A DNA stretch of 11,904 bases, taken from NCBI GenBank assembly GCA_028278005.1, contig JANQFD010000004.1:1-11904 (forward strand), written 5' to 3'. The notes under the pieces were generated by a model that had not been told where the DNA came from, did not search any database, and worked only from the letters and a program-made list of their open reading frames with translations. This DNA is from Chlorobium sp. GTDB lineage: Bacteria > Bacteroidota > Chlorobiia > Chlorobiales > Chlorobiaceae. Positions 1 to 7,802 of this stretch are shown here, one piece after another. A program made the translations under genes and the position numbers. The stretch's first letter is position 1. Each line of letters starts with the position of its first letter.

Positions 1-1742
1 GCATGCATCGCTTCCCTCACCGGGTTGTTGCCGCGGAAAGAAAATGAGACGTTGCTTATGCCGCCTGAAACTTTGGCGTGAGGAAGGTTCTGCTTTATCC
101 AGCGAACGGATTCGATGAAGTCGACGGCGTAGTTGTTGTGCTGTTCGATACCGGTTGCAACGGTGAGTACATTCGGATCGAAGATGATATCCTCGGGCGG
201 AAACCCTATTTCTTCAGTGAGAATCCGGTAGGCCCGACTGCAGATTTCGATACGGCGGTCCAGGGAGTCGGCCTGGCCGTTTTCGTCGAACGCCATGACG
301 ACAGTGGCGGCACCATACTGCATGATCTTCTGTGCATGTTCCCTGAACGGCTCTTCTCCTTCCTTGAGGCTGATGGAGTTGACGATACATTTGCCCTGTG
401 TACAGCGAAGACCGCTTTCGATCACCGACCATTTCGATGAGTCGATCATCAGCGGGACTTTGGCTATTTCAGGTTCGGAAGCAATCAGATTGATGAATTC
501 CCGCATCACTTTTTCCGAATCGAGCATTCCTTCGTCGACGTTGATGTCGATGACCTGGGCACCGTTTTCAACCTGCTCCCGGGCAACGGAAAGCGCTTCG
601 TCGTATTTTTCTTCCCTGACAAGGCGGGCGAATTTTCTCGATCCGGTAACATTTGTGCGCTCGCCGACGTTTATAAATCCTGTCGTCGAGTTTACAAAAA
701 GCGGTTCAAGGCCGGAAAGGTGGAGTTCAGCAACCGGTTCAGGCTTTTTTCTCGGCTCGATGGTCGAAACCGTTTCGGCGATTGCCCTGATGTGGTCGGG
801 TGTCGTGCCGCAGCACCCGCCGACGATGTTTACGAAACCCGACTCTGCAAAATCCGCGATCTGGGATGCCATATACTGAGGGCTATCGTCGTATTCCCCG
901 AATTCGTTAGGCAAACCGGCGTTCGGGTAAACGCTTACAAAGCTTCCGGCGATATTCGAGAGCGTTTCAAGGAACGGCCTCATCTGTTTCGCTCCAAGAG
1001 CACAGTTCAGGCCGACACTCAGCAGTCCGGGAGTATGTGCTACTGAAACCCAGAATGCCTCCGTCGTCTGGCCGGAAAGGGTTCGGCCGCTTGCATCGAC
1101 AATCGTTCCGGAGATCATGACAGGCAGACGGATTCCTTTTTCCCGGGACATCTCTTCGATTGCAAAAATGGCTGCCTTGCAGTTGAGGGTATCGAAAACC
1201 GTTTCAACAAGCAGAAGGTCGACCCCTCCTTCAATGAGTCCTTCAAGCTGTTGGCGGTAGTTTTCGACGATTTCTTCAAAGGACACCGCCCGATATCCCG
1301 GGTTGTTGACATCGGGAGAGAGCGACAGTGTTTTGTTTGTAGGCCCGATCGAACCTGCAACAAAACGGGGTTTTGAAGGATCTTTTTCCGTATAGGTGTC
1401 GGCAGCCTTGCGTGCAAGGCGGGCGGCTGTGAGGTTCAGTTCTTTGGAAAGATGCTCGGTTCCGTAATCAGCCTGAGAAACAGGGTTGGCATTGAACGTG
1501 TTTGTTTCGATAATATCGGATCCCGCCTCCAGAAACTCGCAATGTACCGCATGTATGATATCAGGCTGCGTGAGTACGAGAATGTCGTTGTTTCCTTTAA
1601 GAGGATGTGAGTGGGATGCAAACCGTTCGGCACGAAAATCTTCTTCTTCGAGCTTGTATCTCTGGATCATGGTGCCCATGGCACCGTCCAGCACAAGTAT
1701 TTTCTTTTCGAGTATGCCTGCGGGTGTGTCCGTCTTTGTCAT
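1..1742 (-). CDS. metH: Cobalamin-dependent methionine synthase, N-terminal ~580 residues (partial, cut by window edge)
   Basis: Transfers a methyl group from 5-methyltetrahydrofolate through cobalamin to homocysteine, giving methionine and tetrahydrofolate in the cytoplasm. I translated the strand by hand: the frame is open without interruption from the ATG at 1742 to the left edge. The homocysteine-binding barrel covers about residues 10-325, with an early LDGAMGTMIQ motif. The expected zinc ligands are present: C247 in GLNCALG, and C310 and C311 in GGCCGTT. The pterin-binding domain starts near 355 with NVGERTNVTGS and runs to the edge at GNNPVREAMHA. The cobalamin-binding and AdoMet reactivation domains of the usual ~1200-residue protein must lie to the left, outside the window. 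The ATG has only a weak purine stretch upstream; an in-frame TTG 15 bp further up is less likely. The esterase gene ends 78 bp upstream. No cobalamin or SAM riboswitch would fit in that gap. Confidence 0.97.
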   Translation of the reverse strand, partial: MTKTDTPAGILEKKILVLDGAMGTMIQRYKLEEEDFRAERFASHSHPLKGNNDILVLTQPDIIHAVHCEFLEAGSDIIETNTFNANPVSQADYGTEHLSKELNLTAARLARKAADTYTEKDPSKPRFVAGSIGPTNKTLSLSPDVNNPGYRAVSFEEIVENYRQQLEGLIEGGVDLLLVETVFDTLNCKAAIFAIEEMSREKGIRLPVMISGTIVDASGRTLSGQTTEAFWVSVAHTPGLLSVGLNCALGAKQMRPFLETLSNIAGSFVSVYPNAGLPNEFGEYDDSPQYMASQIADFAESGFVNIVGGCCGTTPDHIRAIAETVSTIEPRKKPEPVAELHLSGLEPLFVNSTTGFINVGERTNVTGSRKFARLVREEKYDEALSVAREQVENGAQVIDINVDEGMLDSEKVMREFINLIASEPEIAKVPLMIDSSKWSVIESGLRCTQGKCIVNSISLKEGEEPFREHAQKIMQYGAATVVMAFDENGQADSLDRRIEICSRAYRILTEEIGFPPEDIIFDPNVLTVATGIEQHNNYAVDFIESVRWIKQNLPHAKVSGGISNVSFSFRGNNPVREAMH

Positions 1743-1820
1743 ATCATGCGTTCTCAAATTAAAAGCCTGAATATACGCATTCTCCGCCAATTCGCCGTTC
1801 AAAAGGGTTGTAACGGCGGT

Positions 1821-2495
1821 TCAGTATGGTACGTTTTCGTTATTGTTTCTTCGAAACCAGCCTCTTATAAGCTCGAGCGCTTCATTGTTGATCTCATGTC
1901 CCATCGCATACTCTCTGTAAGTAAGCATATCGACATGTTCGGCAAGCCATTTTTCAGAGCGCCTCCCGTTTGAGACAGGGAGGACATCGTCGTAGATGCC
2001 GTGTATGACCAGAAACGGGATTGAGCGAAATAGATCAGGATTTGTATTGACAAGTGCCGGAGACTCGGGAAATTGTCCACTGAGGGCTATGACGCCATGA
2101 AACAGAGACGGTTCACAAAGTGCGGTCAGGTAACTCATGACCGCACCCTGACTGAACCCCATCAACCAGATTTTTCCTTCGCGGGCGCTGTAACGGGTAA
2201 TAATGTTGTGCAGAAATTCCAGAAGTGTACCCTTCGCTCTTTCTGCCGCTTCCTGATCGACGGTAATTCCTTCCTTTGTGAATTCGATGGGAAACCAGCC
2301 GTACATTTCGGGAGCGAGAACAAGCGGCGCTCTCGGAGTGATACAATGCTGGTTTTGATCGAGCAAAGGCGCAAGCTGCATAAGATCTTTTTCATTGCTT
2401 CCATAGCCGTGAAGCATGACAAGAATGTCGCCTTTCTGTCCGGAACGGGAAGGTGAGTCGAGGTAGGTAAGAGCGGATTGTTTGCGCTGAAGCAT
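1821..2495 (-). CDS. Phospholipase/carboxylesterase family alpha/beta hydrolase
   Basis: Predicted soluble serine esterase of the phospholipase/carboxylesterase (Abhydrolase_2) family, 224 residues, about the family's usual length. The natural substrate cannot be told from sequence. Visible family features are the oxyanion-region LHGYGSNEKDL (about 28-38), the nucleophile elbow GFSQG with S115, the acid D169 in HGIYDD, and H200 in MGHEI. APEMYGWFPI at about 61-70 also fits the family. I chose the ATG at 2495. A TTG-initiated extension to 2519 would add MNFDLIFT, but those codons come from the T-rich heptad repeat seen also before dapB, so the extension is probably untranslated leader. No signal peptide is seen, so a cytoplasmic location is likely. 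It lies between mnmA (109 bp upstream) and metH (78 bp downstream) with no evident functional link to either. Confidence 0.9.
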   Translation of the reverse strand: MLQRKQSALTYLDSPSRSGQKGDILVMLHGYGSNEKDLMQLAPLLDQNQHCITPRAPLVLAPEMYGWFPIEFTKEGITVDQEAAERAKGTLLEFLHNIITRYSAREGKIWLMGFSQGAVMSYLTALCEPSLFHGVIALSGQFPESPALVNTNPDLFRSIPFLVIHGIYDDVLPVSNGRRSEKWLAEHVDMLTYREYAMGHEINNEALELIRGWFRRNNNENVPY

Positions 2496-2499
2496 TGTG

Positions 2500-2610
2500 A
2501 AAATCAAGTCAAAATTCAAAAGTAAAAATAACAGGTGTCGGCCTACTGCCTACTGAAAACTGCCGACTGATTTCCTCTTGTCACCCGTCACTTACTGAAG
2601 ACTCCTACTG
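2500..2610 (-). repeat. Heptanucleotide-periodic intergenic repeat between mnmA and the esterase gene
   Basis: Read on the minus strand from the mnmA stop, the gap divides almost completely into 7-mers. A CAGTNNN group comes first: CAGTAGG at 2610-2604, CAGTAAG at 2597-2591, then CAGTCGG, CAGTTTT, CAGTAGG and CAGTAGG in tandem over 2569-2542. Between them lie TGACGGG and TGACAAG. A T-rich group follows (TTTTACT, TTTGAAT, TTTGACT over 2527-2507). One unit near 2600 is 6 nt long, a single phase slip. The first unit contains the mnmA stop codon TAG. The periodicity is directly visible; its role is unknown. Confidence 0.75.
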
Positions 2611-3699
2611 TGAACCGGGTGCTGATTCCTGTACGGCTTCACTGATAATACCGCCGCCGATAACTTCGTCATCCCTGTAAAATACTACCGCCTGGCCCGG
2701 GGTTACGGACTGTTTCGGCCTGTCGAAAACCACTTCTATGTTTTTTTTGCCTGCCGGGATAATGGTACAGGCTTCTTCGATATCCCGGTAACGTATCCGG
2801 GCAGATGCCCTGATCGGTACAGAAGGCGGAGGAACACCTATCCAGTTCATTCCTTCGGCGATCAGCTTTCGGCATTCAAGCATGGTTTTGTCGCCAACAT
2901 GGATCCTGTTTTTTTCCGTTTCGAGACGGTTTACATAAAGGGGGGCGGGAGACGATATGCCGAGCCCCTTTCTTTGCCCTACGGTATAAAACGGATAGCC
3001 GGAATGGTGACCGAGGACCTTTCCTTCGGCATCGACTATCTCGCCTCCTTTCAGTTTTTCGGAAAGACCGGGAACGGATGATTTCAGAAACGTTCTGTAA
3101 TTATTGTCCGGCACAAAACATATTTCCTGGCTCTCCTTTTTTTCCGCCGACCGGACGCCGAATCGTTGTGCAAGTTCGCGCACTTCCTTTTTGGTGAATT
3201 CTCCTACGGGAAAAAACGTTTTCGAAAGCTCATCCCTGCTGAGCATCCATAGAAAATAGCTCTGGTCTTTTCCTGCGTCGGTCCCTTTAAGCAAACGGCA
3301 TGATCCGCCGAGGCGGTCGATCCTTGCGTAATGACCTGTTGCTACATAATTGCCTTCCAGCAGGGCCGCTCCTTTCAGCAGTCCGCTCCATTTAATCAGC
3401 TTGTTGCATACCATGCAGGGATTGGGTGTTCTTCCTGACAGGTAATCCTGCTGAAAATACCCCATTATCTTTCTTCGAAAGCTGCCACTGAGGTTCAGTG
3501 AGTATACCGTGAAGTGATATTCGGGAAGGTCGCTTATTATCAACGGTGACTTTTCAAGCTCAAGGCTGTCATCCGAATGGTCCAGAACCTTGATGTGCAG
3601 ACCGGTAACCCGGTATCCTTTCTCGATGAGGACGCAGGCTGCCACCGCGGAATCAACTCCTCCGGAGATACCGACTATGACATGTTCCTGTTTGGTCAT
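2605..3699 (-). CDS. mnmA: tRNA-specific 2-thiouridylase MnmA
   Basis: Adenylates and then thiolates U34 of Lys, Glu and Gln tRNAs (the s2U part of wobble modification), using persulfide sulfur. The protein is 364 residues, normal for the family. The N-terminal PP-loop SGGVDS is at 12-17. The nucleophilic Cys is C98 in GRTPNPCMVCNK; an extra Cys, C95, stands where many homologues have a non-Cys residue. The second catalytic Cys is C194 in SQEICFVPD. TGHYARI (121-127) and FYTVGQRKGLGI (237-248) are typical family blocks, and the C-terminal beta-barrel ends with VFYRDDEVIGGGII. Start is the ATG at 3699; no good Shine-Dalgarno precedes it. Its stop codon lies inside a CAGTAGG heptamer of the downstream repeat, so the last few residues may be shaped by that repeat. 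Confidence 0.97.
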   Translation of the reverse strand: MTKQEHVIVGISGGVDSAVAACVLIEKGYRVTGLHIKVLDHSDDSLELEKSPLIISDLPEYHFTVYSLNLSGSFRRKIMGYFQQDYLSGRTPNPCMVCNKLIKWSGLLKGAALLEGNYVATGHYARIDRLGGSCRLLKGTDAGKDQSYFLWMLSRDELSKTFFPVGEFTKKEVRELAQRFGVRSAEKKESQEICFVPDNNYRTFLKSSVPGLSEKLKGGEIVDAEGKVLGHHSGYPFYTVGQRKGLGISSPAPLYVNRLETEKNRIHVGDKTMLECRKLIAEGMNWIGVPPPSVPIRASARIRYRDIEEACTIIPAGKKNIEVVFDRPKQSVTPGQAVVFYRDDEVIGGGIISEAVQESAPGSQ

Positions 3700-3793
3700 G
3701 CAGGTATTGGTAGTTTAAAACGCAGAGCATCGTTGTCTTGCCCTCTGTAAGATACTGTAAACAATGAGATGTATTTGCACCCGTTTTTTTCGG

Positions 3794-3842
3794 TACCGGG
3801 TTTCGGGGTAGAATTGCAGGAAGAGAAAACCGGAAACCGGTA
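3794..3842. repeat. Imperfect inverted repeat between the ETF-QO and mnmA genes
   Basis: The left arm at 3794-3806 (TACCGGGTTTCGG) pairs with the right arm at 3830-3842 (CCGGAAACCGGTA). That gives 6 bp, one mismatch, then 6 more pairs including one G-T, around a loop of about 23 nt. Neither strand has a T-run directly after the stem, so it is not a standard intrinsic terminator. It lies in the 238 bp between the ETF-QO stop and the mnmA start and could be an mRNA structure in the mnmA leader. No gene is convincingly encoded in this gap. Confidence 0.45.
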
Positions 3843-3937
3843 AGAGCAGGATAGGTATGAGCGGTACTCGTAATAGTTGCCTCATGGTACGAAGATCGCC
3901 AACTGCCGCCATAGACAGAGAGCAGAGGGACACACTG

Positions 3938-5587
3938 TCAGCTGAGTTTATAGCCGGGCCCTCCACCGCCCTCGGGAGGCTTCCAGGTGATGATGCCGTA
4001 AGGGTCGGCTATTTCACAGGTTTTGCAGTGCAGACAGTTGGAGGGGGTTAGCCTGAGAATGGGATTCGAATCGAGATTGATTTCATAGACGCCCGCAGGA
4101 CAAAAGTGCTGACACGGATTGCCGAACTCTTCCGTGCATTTTTTTCTGCAGATGTCTGCAATATCGTTCGGGTCAATCAGCAGATGACAGGGCTGATCCT
4201 CCTCATGAACCGTTCCTGACCGGTAAAGATCGCTGCTTTTTGAAAAAGTCAGCGAATCGTCAGGGGTGAATGTTTTTCCCTTTATGCCGGACAGAGCTCT
4301 GTTTTCTTTTGCCGGTGCGGCTTTTTCTGCAAGAGCGATACCCGGTATTTTCAGTCGCAATCCGGCATGCACGAGTCCCTTGTAGAGACCCTGATCGAAT
4401 CCCTGACGGTAATTTCTTGCTCCATACATCTCTTCCCTGGCGTCGCATGATTCAAAGCGTTTCCGGTAGTCTGCAAGGGTGTTATCGGAATAGTCGCCTG
4501 ACAGCAGCGAGGCAAGCAATGTTTCTGCAGCAAGGATTCCCGATTGCATGGCCAGATGAAGCCCTTTTTGCCGTTGCATGTTGACCAGTCCGGCACTTTC
4601 GCCCGTAAGAAGAAAGCCGGGCCCGTATAGCTTCGGCATGGTATTGTAGCCGCCGGATGTTATGGACTTCGCTCCGTATTCGAGAAGGGTGCCACCATCG
4701 ATAATTTTTTGTATGAACGGGTGCTGTTTGAACAGTTGCAGATTGTGATGCGGGTCGACAACGGGCCTTGCAGGTTCTACGGAAGTGACAAATCCGAGAG
4801 AAACCTCGGTATCCGAGAATGCATACATCCACCCCCCTCCATAGATTGATGATGGAAGAGGATAGCCGAATGTATGGTGTGTCGAGCCTGCCCTGATTCT
4901 TCCTGCCGGGATCTTCCATACCTCCTTGACACCTGTTTCATAAATCTGTTTTCTGTTTTCAGGCTGTAAAAGGAATTCACGATCAAGTTGCCGAAAAATC
5001 GAACCATCCGCTCCTTCGCCGACCACGACAACTTTTGCGCTGAGCAGCATTCCCCGTTCTGATCCGGATTTTGGAGCCCCCTGTTTATCGAATCCTTTGT
5101 CATCTGTCACGATGCCCTCGACCTGTCCGTTCTCGATAACCGGTTCAACGGCTGCGGTATTATCGAGAATTGTTATACCCATGGCTTCTGCTTCTGCAGC
5201 GAGCCAGTTTCCCAGCTTGCTGAGAGACACGAGGTGACACCCCTTGTTACGGAAAGGTTCGGGGAGATAAGGGACAGGGATTTTTTTTTGTTTTGTCAGA
5301 AACCAGACCGATTCTTCAGTGACTTCACTTTCAAGAGGGCAGCCCCTTTCACGATAGTCAGGCATGAAAAGTTCGAATGCCGAAGGATCGAGAATTGCAC
5401 CTGACAGCAGGTGAGCACCCGGATATCTGCCTTTCTCAAGAACAGCTATTTCAGCTTCGAGCCGGGAAGCGGAAGCCGCATTGTGCCGTTCTATGAGTTG
5501 CTGCAGATGCAGGGCCGAGGTGAGATTTGCCGGTCCTGCACCTATGAAAACAATATCAAAATCAAGTGATTCTCTCTGAGGGTGCAC
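3938..5587 (-). CDS. Electron transfer flavoprotein:quinone oxidoreductase-like protein (FAD, 4Fe-4S)
   Basis: Related to ETF-ubiquinone oxidoreductase, which takes electrons from reduced ETF and passes them to membrane quinone; in this setting menaquinone is the likelier acceptor (inference). 549 residues. An N-terminal FAD dinucleotide fold carries GAGPANLTSA at 16-25. GEGADGSIFRQL lies near 190-201. The quinone/FAD region has HTFGYPL (238-244), YGAKSITSGGYNTMPKL (304-320) and GESAGLVNMQRQKGLHLAMQSG around 329-350. The C-terminal ferredoxin-like part has C496 in CPAGVYE, C518, C521 and C524 in NCLHCKTC, and then PEGGGGPGY, matching the 4Fe-4S ligands of the family. The start is GTG at 5587: an in-frame stop lies 21 bp upstream and no ATG fits. 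It follows mgtE by 21 bp, so the two are probably co-transcribed. No EtfA or EtfB gene is in the window. Confidence 0.9.
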   Translation of the reverse strand: MHPQRESLDFDIVFIGAGPANLTSALHLQQLIERHNAASASRLEAEIAVLEKGRYPGAHLLSGAILDPSAFELFMPDYRERGCPLESEVTEESVWFLTKQKKIPVPYLPEPFRNKGCHLVSLSKLGNWLAAEAEAMGITILDNTAAVEPVIENGQVEGIVTDDKGFDKQGAPKSGSERGMLLSAKVVVVGEGADGSIFRQLDREFLLQPENRKQIYETGVKEVWKIPAGRIRAGSTHHTFGYPLPSSIYGGGWMYAFSDTEVSLGFVTSVEPARPVVDPHHNLQLFKQHPFIQKIIDGGTLLEYGAKSITSGGYNTMPKLYGPGFLLTGESAGLVNMQRQKGLHLAMQSGILAAETLLASLLSGDYSDNTLADYRKRFESCDAREEMYGARNYRQGFDQGLYKGLVHAGLRLKIPGIALAEKAAPAKENRALSGIKGKTFTPDDSLTFSKSSDLYRSGTVHEEDQPCHLLIDPNDIADICRKKCTEEFGNPCQHFCPAGVYEINLDSNPILRLTPSNCLHCKTCEIADPYGIITWKPPEGGGGPGYKLS

Positions 5588-5608
5588 GTTGTTGGTAGAA
5601 GTTATGTG

Positions 5609-6991
5609 TTATAGCAGTATTCCGCTCAGAAAAACTGTTGCCACGCTGAAATATATAATGATTCCGGCAACGTCGACGATGGTTGCAACAAAAGGGGCCG
5701 AAGATGTTGCCGGGTCAAGCCCCCATCGCTGCAGCAAAAGCGGGAGCATGGAGCCTGCAAGCGTACCGAGAAGAACCACACCGATGAGTGAGACCCCTAC
5801 GGTATAACCAACCGTGAGCCATTCGATATTGTAAGAACCGAGTATAACCGACCAGAATACCACCCTGAATATGCCGATGAGGCCCAGCAGGCTTCCAAGG
5901 GCAAGTCCTGATAATATTTCTCTTCTCATTACTCTCCACCAGTCCTTGATAGTGATTTCGCCCAAAGCGAGGGCTCTGATGATAAGGGTGGCAGCTTGAG
6001 AACCTGAGTTACCACCGCTGGATATGATCAGCGGGATAAACGTTGCGAGCACGATGGCCTTGGCAAGCTCGTCCTCGAAAAAAGCCATTGCCGAAGCGGT
6101 AAGCATTTCCCCGAGAAAAAGCACCACAAGCCAGACGCCCCGCTTTTTGATGACCTCTATGATGGACAGATCCATATATGGTTCTTCGAGGGCTTCAATA
6201 CCTCCGAATTTCTGGATGTCCTCGGTTTCTTCTTCTTCAGCAACATCAAGCATATCGTCAACCGTTACGATTCCTATCAGGTAGCCGTTGGAATCGACGA
6301 CGGGCAAAGCAACACGGTCATAGCGTTTGAACGTTTCAAGAGCATCCTGCTGGTCCTGGGTTGCCGTGAGAGTAATGATCTTCTCTTCAGCAATAAGGTC
6401 TTTTACCTTTCTGTCGGGTTCTGACAACAGAAGGGCTCTCGCGGCCAGATCGCCGATAAGTTTTCCGTAGTCGTCTACAACATAGATGACATTGAGGGTT
6501 TCGCTGCCATGTCCGTACTTTCGTATATAGTCCAGTACTTCACTGATCGTCCAGTCCTTTTTAACGCTGATATATTCCGGCGACATGAGTCGACCGACGC
6601 TGTCTTCGGAATACGCAAGCAGGCTTTTTGCGATCTTGAATTCTTCAAACGAGAGAAGTTTAAGCAGTTCCTGAACGACAGTGCTCGGGAGTTCCTCAAG
6701 CATTTCCGTTCGATCGTCAGGGGACATGCTGTTAAGAATATGCGTGACGTCTTTTTTGGTAAGAGCGGTCAGCAGATTCTGCTGGGCATCGATATCGAGA
6801 TACTCGAACGTTTCCGTTGCAACCTCTCTGGGGAGGAGTCTGAAAAGGATTGCCTGCTCATTTTCCGGCAGATCGGATATCAGTTCGGCGAGATCGACCG
6901 GAAGCCAATCGGTGAAGATCCGCTGCAGTGCGCTGAAATTTCTGCGCTCGATCAGCTCTCTTATTTCAGGTAAGATTGGAGTCCCGATCAT
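5609..6991 (-). CDS. mgtE: Magnesium transporter MgtE
   Basis: Inner-membrane Mg2+ channel/transporter gated by cytoplasmic Mg2+. The protein is 460 residues, the usual family length. A helical MgtE N domain covers about 10-130. Two CBS domains follow (about 135-195 and 200-255; RLMSPEYISV begins the first and YLIGIVTVDDML closes the second). An acidic linker with EEEETED (252-258) comes next, and then a five-helix membrane domain from about 285 to the end. Family signature residues are visible: IPLIISSGGNSGSQAATL at about 319-336, and D440 in FVATIVDVAG, which corresponds to the pore Asp of the Thermus protein. Start is the ATG at 6991. Its stop is 21 bp before the ETF-QO GTG start, suggesting one transcript; the upstream glycosylase gene ends 43 bp away and may belong to the same unit. 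Confidence 0.97.
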   Translation of the reverse strand: MIGTPILPEIRELIERRNFSALQRIFTDWLPVDLAELISDLPENEQAILFRLLPREVATETFEYLDIDAQQNLLTALTKKDVTHILNSMSPDDRTEMLEELPSTVVQELLKLLSFEEFKIAKSLLAYSEDSVGRLMSPEYISVKKDWTISEVLDYIRKYGHGSETLNVIYVVDDYGKLIGDLAARALLLSEPDRKVKDLIAEEKIITLTATQDQQDALETFKRYDRVALPVVDSNGYLIGIVTVDDMLDVAEEEETEDIQKFGGIEALEEPYMDLSIIEVIKKRGVWLVVLFLGEMLTASAMAFFEDELAKAIVLATFIPLIISSGGNSGSQAATLIIRALALGEITIKDWWRVMRREILSGLALGSLLGLIGIFRVVFWSVILGSYNIEWLTVGYTVGVSLIGVVLLGTLAGSMLPLLLQRWGLDPATSSAPFVATIVDVAGIIIYFSVATVFLSGILL

Positions 6992-7034
6992 TGTTCAGGA
7001 TGTTATTAAGGACTTGCCTAAAAAAGGAAAAATT

Positions 7035-7664
7035 TTACCGACTTTCCAACAGTGCCGTGTTCTTTTTTGGGGACGGCCCAGGTTTCGATTTTGAGACAAA
7101 AGGGCTTCCGGCAACATAACGTCTCCAGAGGAGATCTGTTCCTTTGGAGATGCCAATTCGTTTGGATGAACAAACTATATCCGGTTTCAGGGTTTCACCT
7201 TCTTCAAGGTAAACGGTTTCGCCTGACAGGCTCATAGCGTTATGTGTCAGGTTTATAGCCATTGCTCTTGTCAATTTCCCCGGTCCGTTCGTCAGATCTA
7301 CCGTTCTCGACACCTTACGGTTTCTCTTCATGTGGGTAAGACCGACAAGAGGTTCAACGGCCCTGACAAGAACAGCTCCGGCAATCCCTTCAGGTTCTGT
7401 CACAATATTCATGAGATTGTGGCAACCGTATGTGAAATATACGTAAAGCCTTCCGGGAGACCCATACATTACCTTGTTTCTTGAAGTCATGCCCCTGAAA
7501 GCGTGGCATGCCTCATCACCCTCGGCGAGATATGCCTCCGTTTCGACAATCCTGCCCTTGTAACATCGACCATCCTCCGCGTTATGTACGAAAACCTTGC
7601 CAAGAAGAAGCTCGGCCATTTCCAGCGTGGGCTTTCTGTAAAACTTTTCTCCCAGCTTTTCCAT
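7035..7664 (-). CDS. 3-methyladenine DNA glycosylase (AAG/MPG family)
   Basis: Monofunctional base-excision repair glycosylase that removes alkylated purines such as 3-methyladenine. 209 residues, typical of bacterial AAG-type enzymes. RIVETEAY (38-45) carries the catalytic Glu (E43, corresponding to human E125) and Y45. H54 aligns with human H136. MYGSPGRLYVYFTYGCHNLM (66-85), NGPGKLTRAMAI (126-137) and RRYVAGSPFVS (181-191) are the other conserved blocks. Start is the ATG at 7664, just ahead of the conserved region, with no clear Shine-Dalgarno. The C-terminal tail is short and basic. It is divergent from parA and is the first minus-strand gene of the left cluster. Confidence 0.95.
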   Translation of the reverse strand: MEKLGEKFYRKPTLEMAELLLGKVFVHNAEDGRCYKGRIVETEAYLAEGDEACHAFRGMTSRNKVMYGSPGRLYVYFTYGCHNLMNIVTEPEGIAGAVLVRAVEPLVGLTHMKRNRKVSRTVDLTNGPGKLTRAMAINLTHNAMSLSGETVYLEEGETLKPDIVCSSKRIGISKGTDLLWRRYVAGSPFVSKSKPGPSPKKNTALLESR

Positions 7665-7716
7665 TGAGCAGCGGTAGGGTTATGTGTTGATAAAGGCATG
7701 AAACGGATGTTCGCCA

Positions 7717-7733
7717 GCAAGGCAGTACCTTGC
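7717..7733. repeat. Small perfect hairpin upstream of the glycosylase gene
   Basis: GCAAGG (7717-7722) and CCTTGC (7728-7733) form a perfect 6-bp inverted repeat with a 5-nt loop. It lies 4 nt from the adjacent terminator-like hairpin and about 50 bp from the glycosylase start. Function unknown; it could be an operator or part of a leader structure. Confidence 0.4.
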
Positions 7734-7736
7734 AGG

Positions 7737-7758
7737 AAAAAGCCTCAAATATGAGGCT
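7737..7758 (-). terminator. Rho-independent terminator-like hairpin, minus strand
   Basis: On the minus strand AGCCTCA, a four-base loop and TGAGGCT form a perfect 7-bp stem, immediately followed by TTTT. This is a standard intrinsic terminator layout. It would stop a transcript coming leftward from the parA-proximal side, before the glycosylase gene. No annotated minus-strand gene feeds it, so it may end a small RNA or block antisense read-through, or act as an attenuator in the glycosylase leader. Confidence 0.5.
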
Positions 7759-7788
7759 GGTTGTTCATTACTCTGTACAGTCGAGGTG

Positions 7789-7802
7789 TGTGAGTAATCA
7801 CA
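7789..7802. promoter_or_regulatory. CRP/FNR-like palindrome
   Basis: TGTGA and TCACA flank GTAA, a perfect 5-bp-arm palindrome. The half-sites look like CRP-type half-sites but the spacer is 4 rather than the 6 of E. coli CRP; FNR-type sites use 4. It could serve either divergent gene, but it also forms part of a larger hairpin (7783-7814), so the assignment is uncertain. Confidence 0.25.

Noticed and set aside
295..879. Long plus-strand open frame of 194 codons opposite metH.
   Set aside because: It is antisense to an uninterrupted, motif-complete metH frame and its translation is Ser/Thr/Pro-rich without family features; a shadow frame.
1793..1818. CGCCGTT/AACGGCG inverted repeat with a 12-nt loop after the esterase gene.
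   Set aside because: No T-run on the minus strand after the stem, so not called a terminator; the stem is only 7 bp and may be chance.
1743..1820. Possible cobalamin or SAM riboswitch upstream of metH.
   Set aside because: The gap is only 78 bp and shows no recognisable riboswitch core.
3715..3966. Minus-strand open frame of 83 codons (GTG start; internal ATG at 3885 gives 56) with a hydrophobic stretch followed by basic residues.
   Set aside because: No ribosome binding site, overlaps the end of the ETF-QO gene, much of it spans the inverted repeat at 3794-3842, and no family resemblance. A small membrane protein cannot be excluded but is not supported.
7685..7693. Minus-strand TTATCAACA, one mismatch from a DnaA box, in the parA-glycosylase gap.
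   Set aside because: A single imperfect box with no cluster or AT-rich unwinding region beside it; not enough for an origin.
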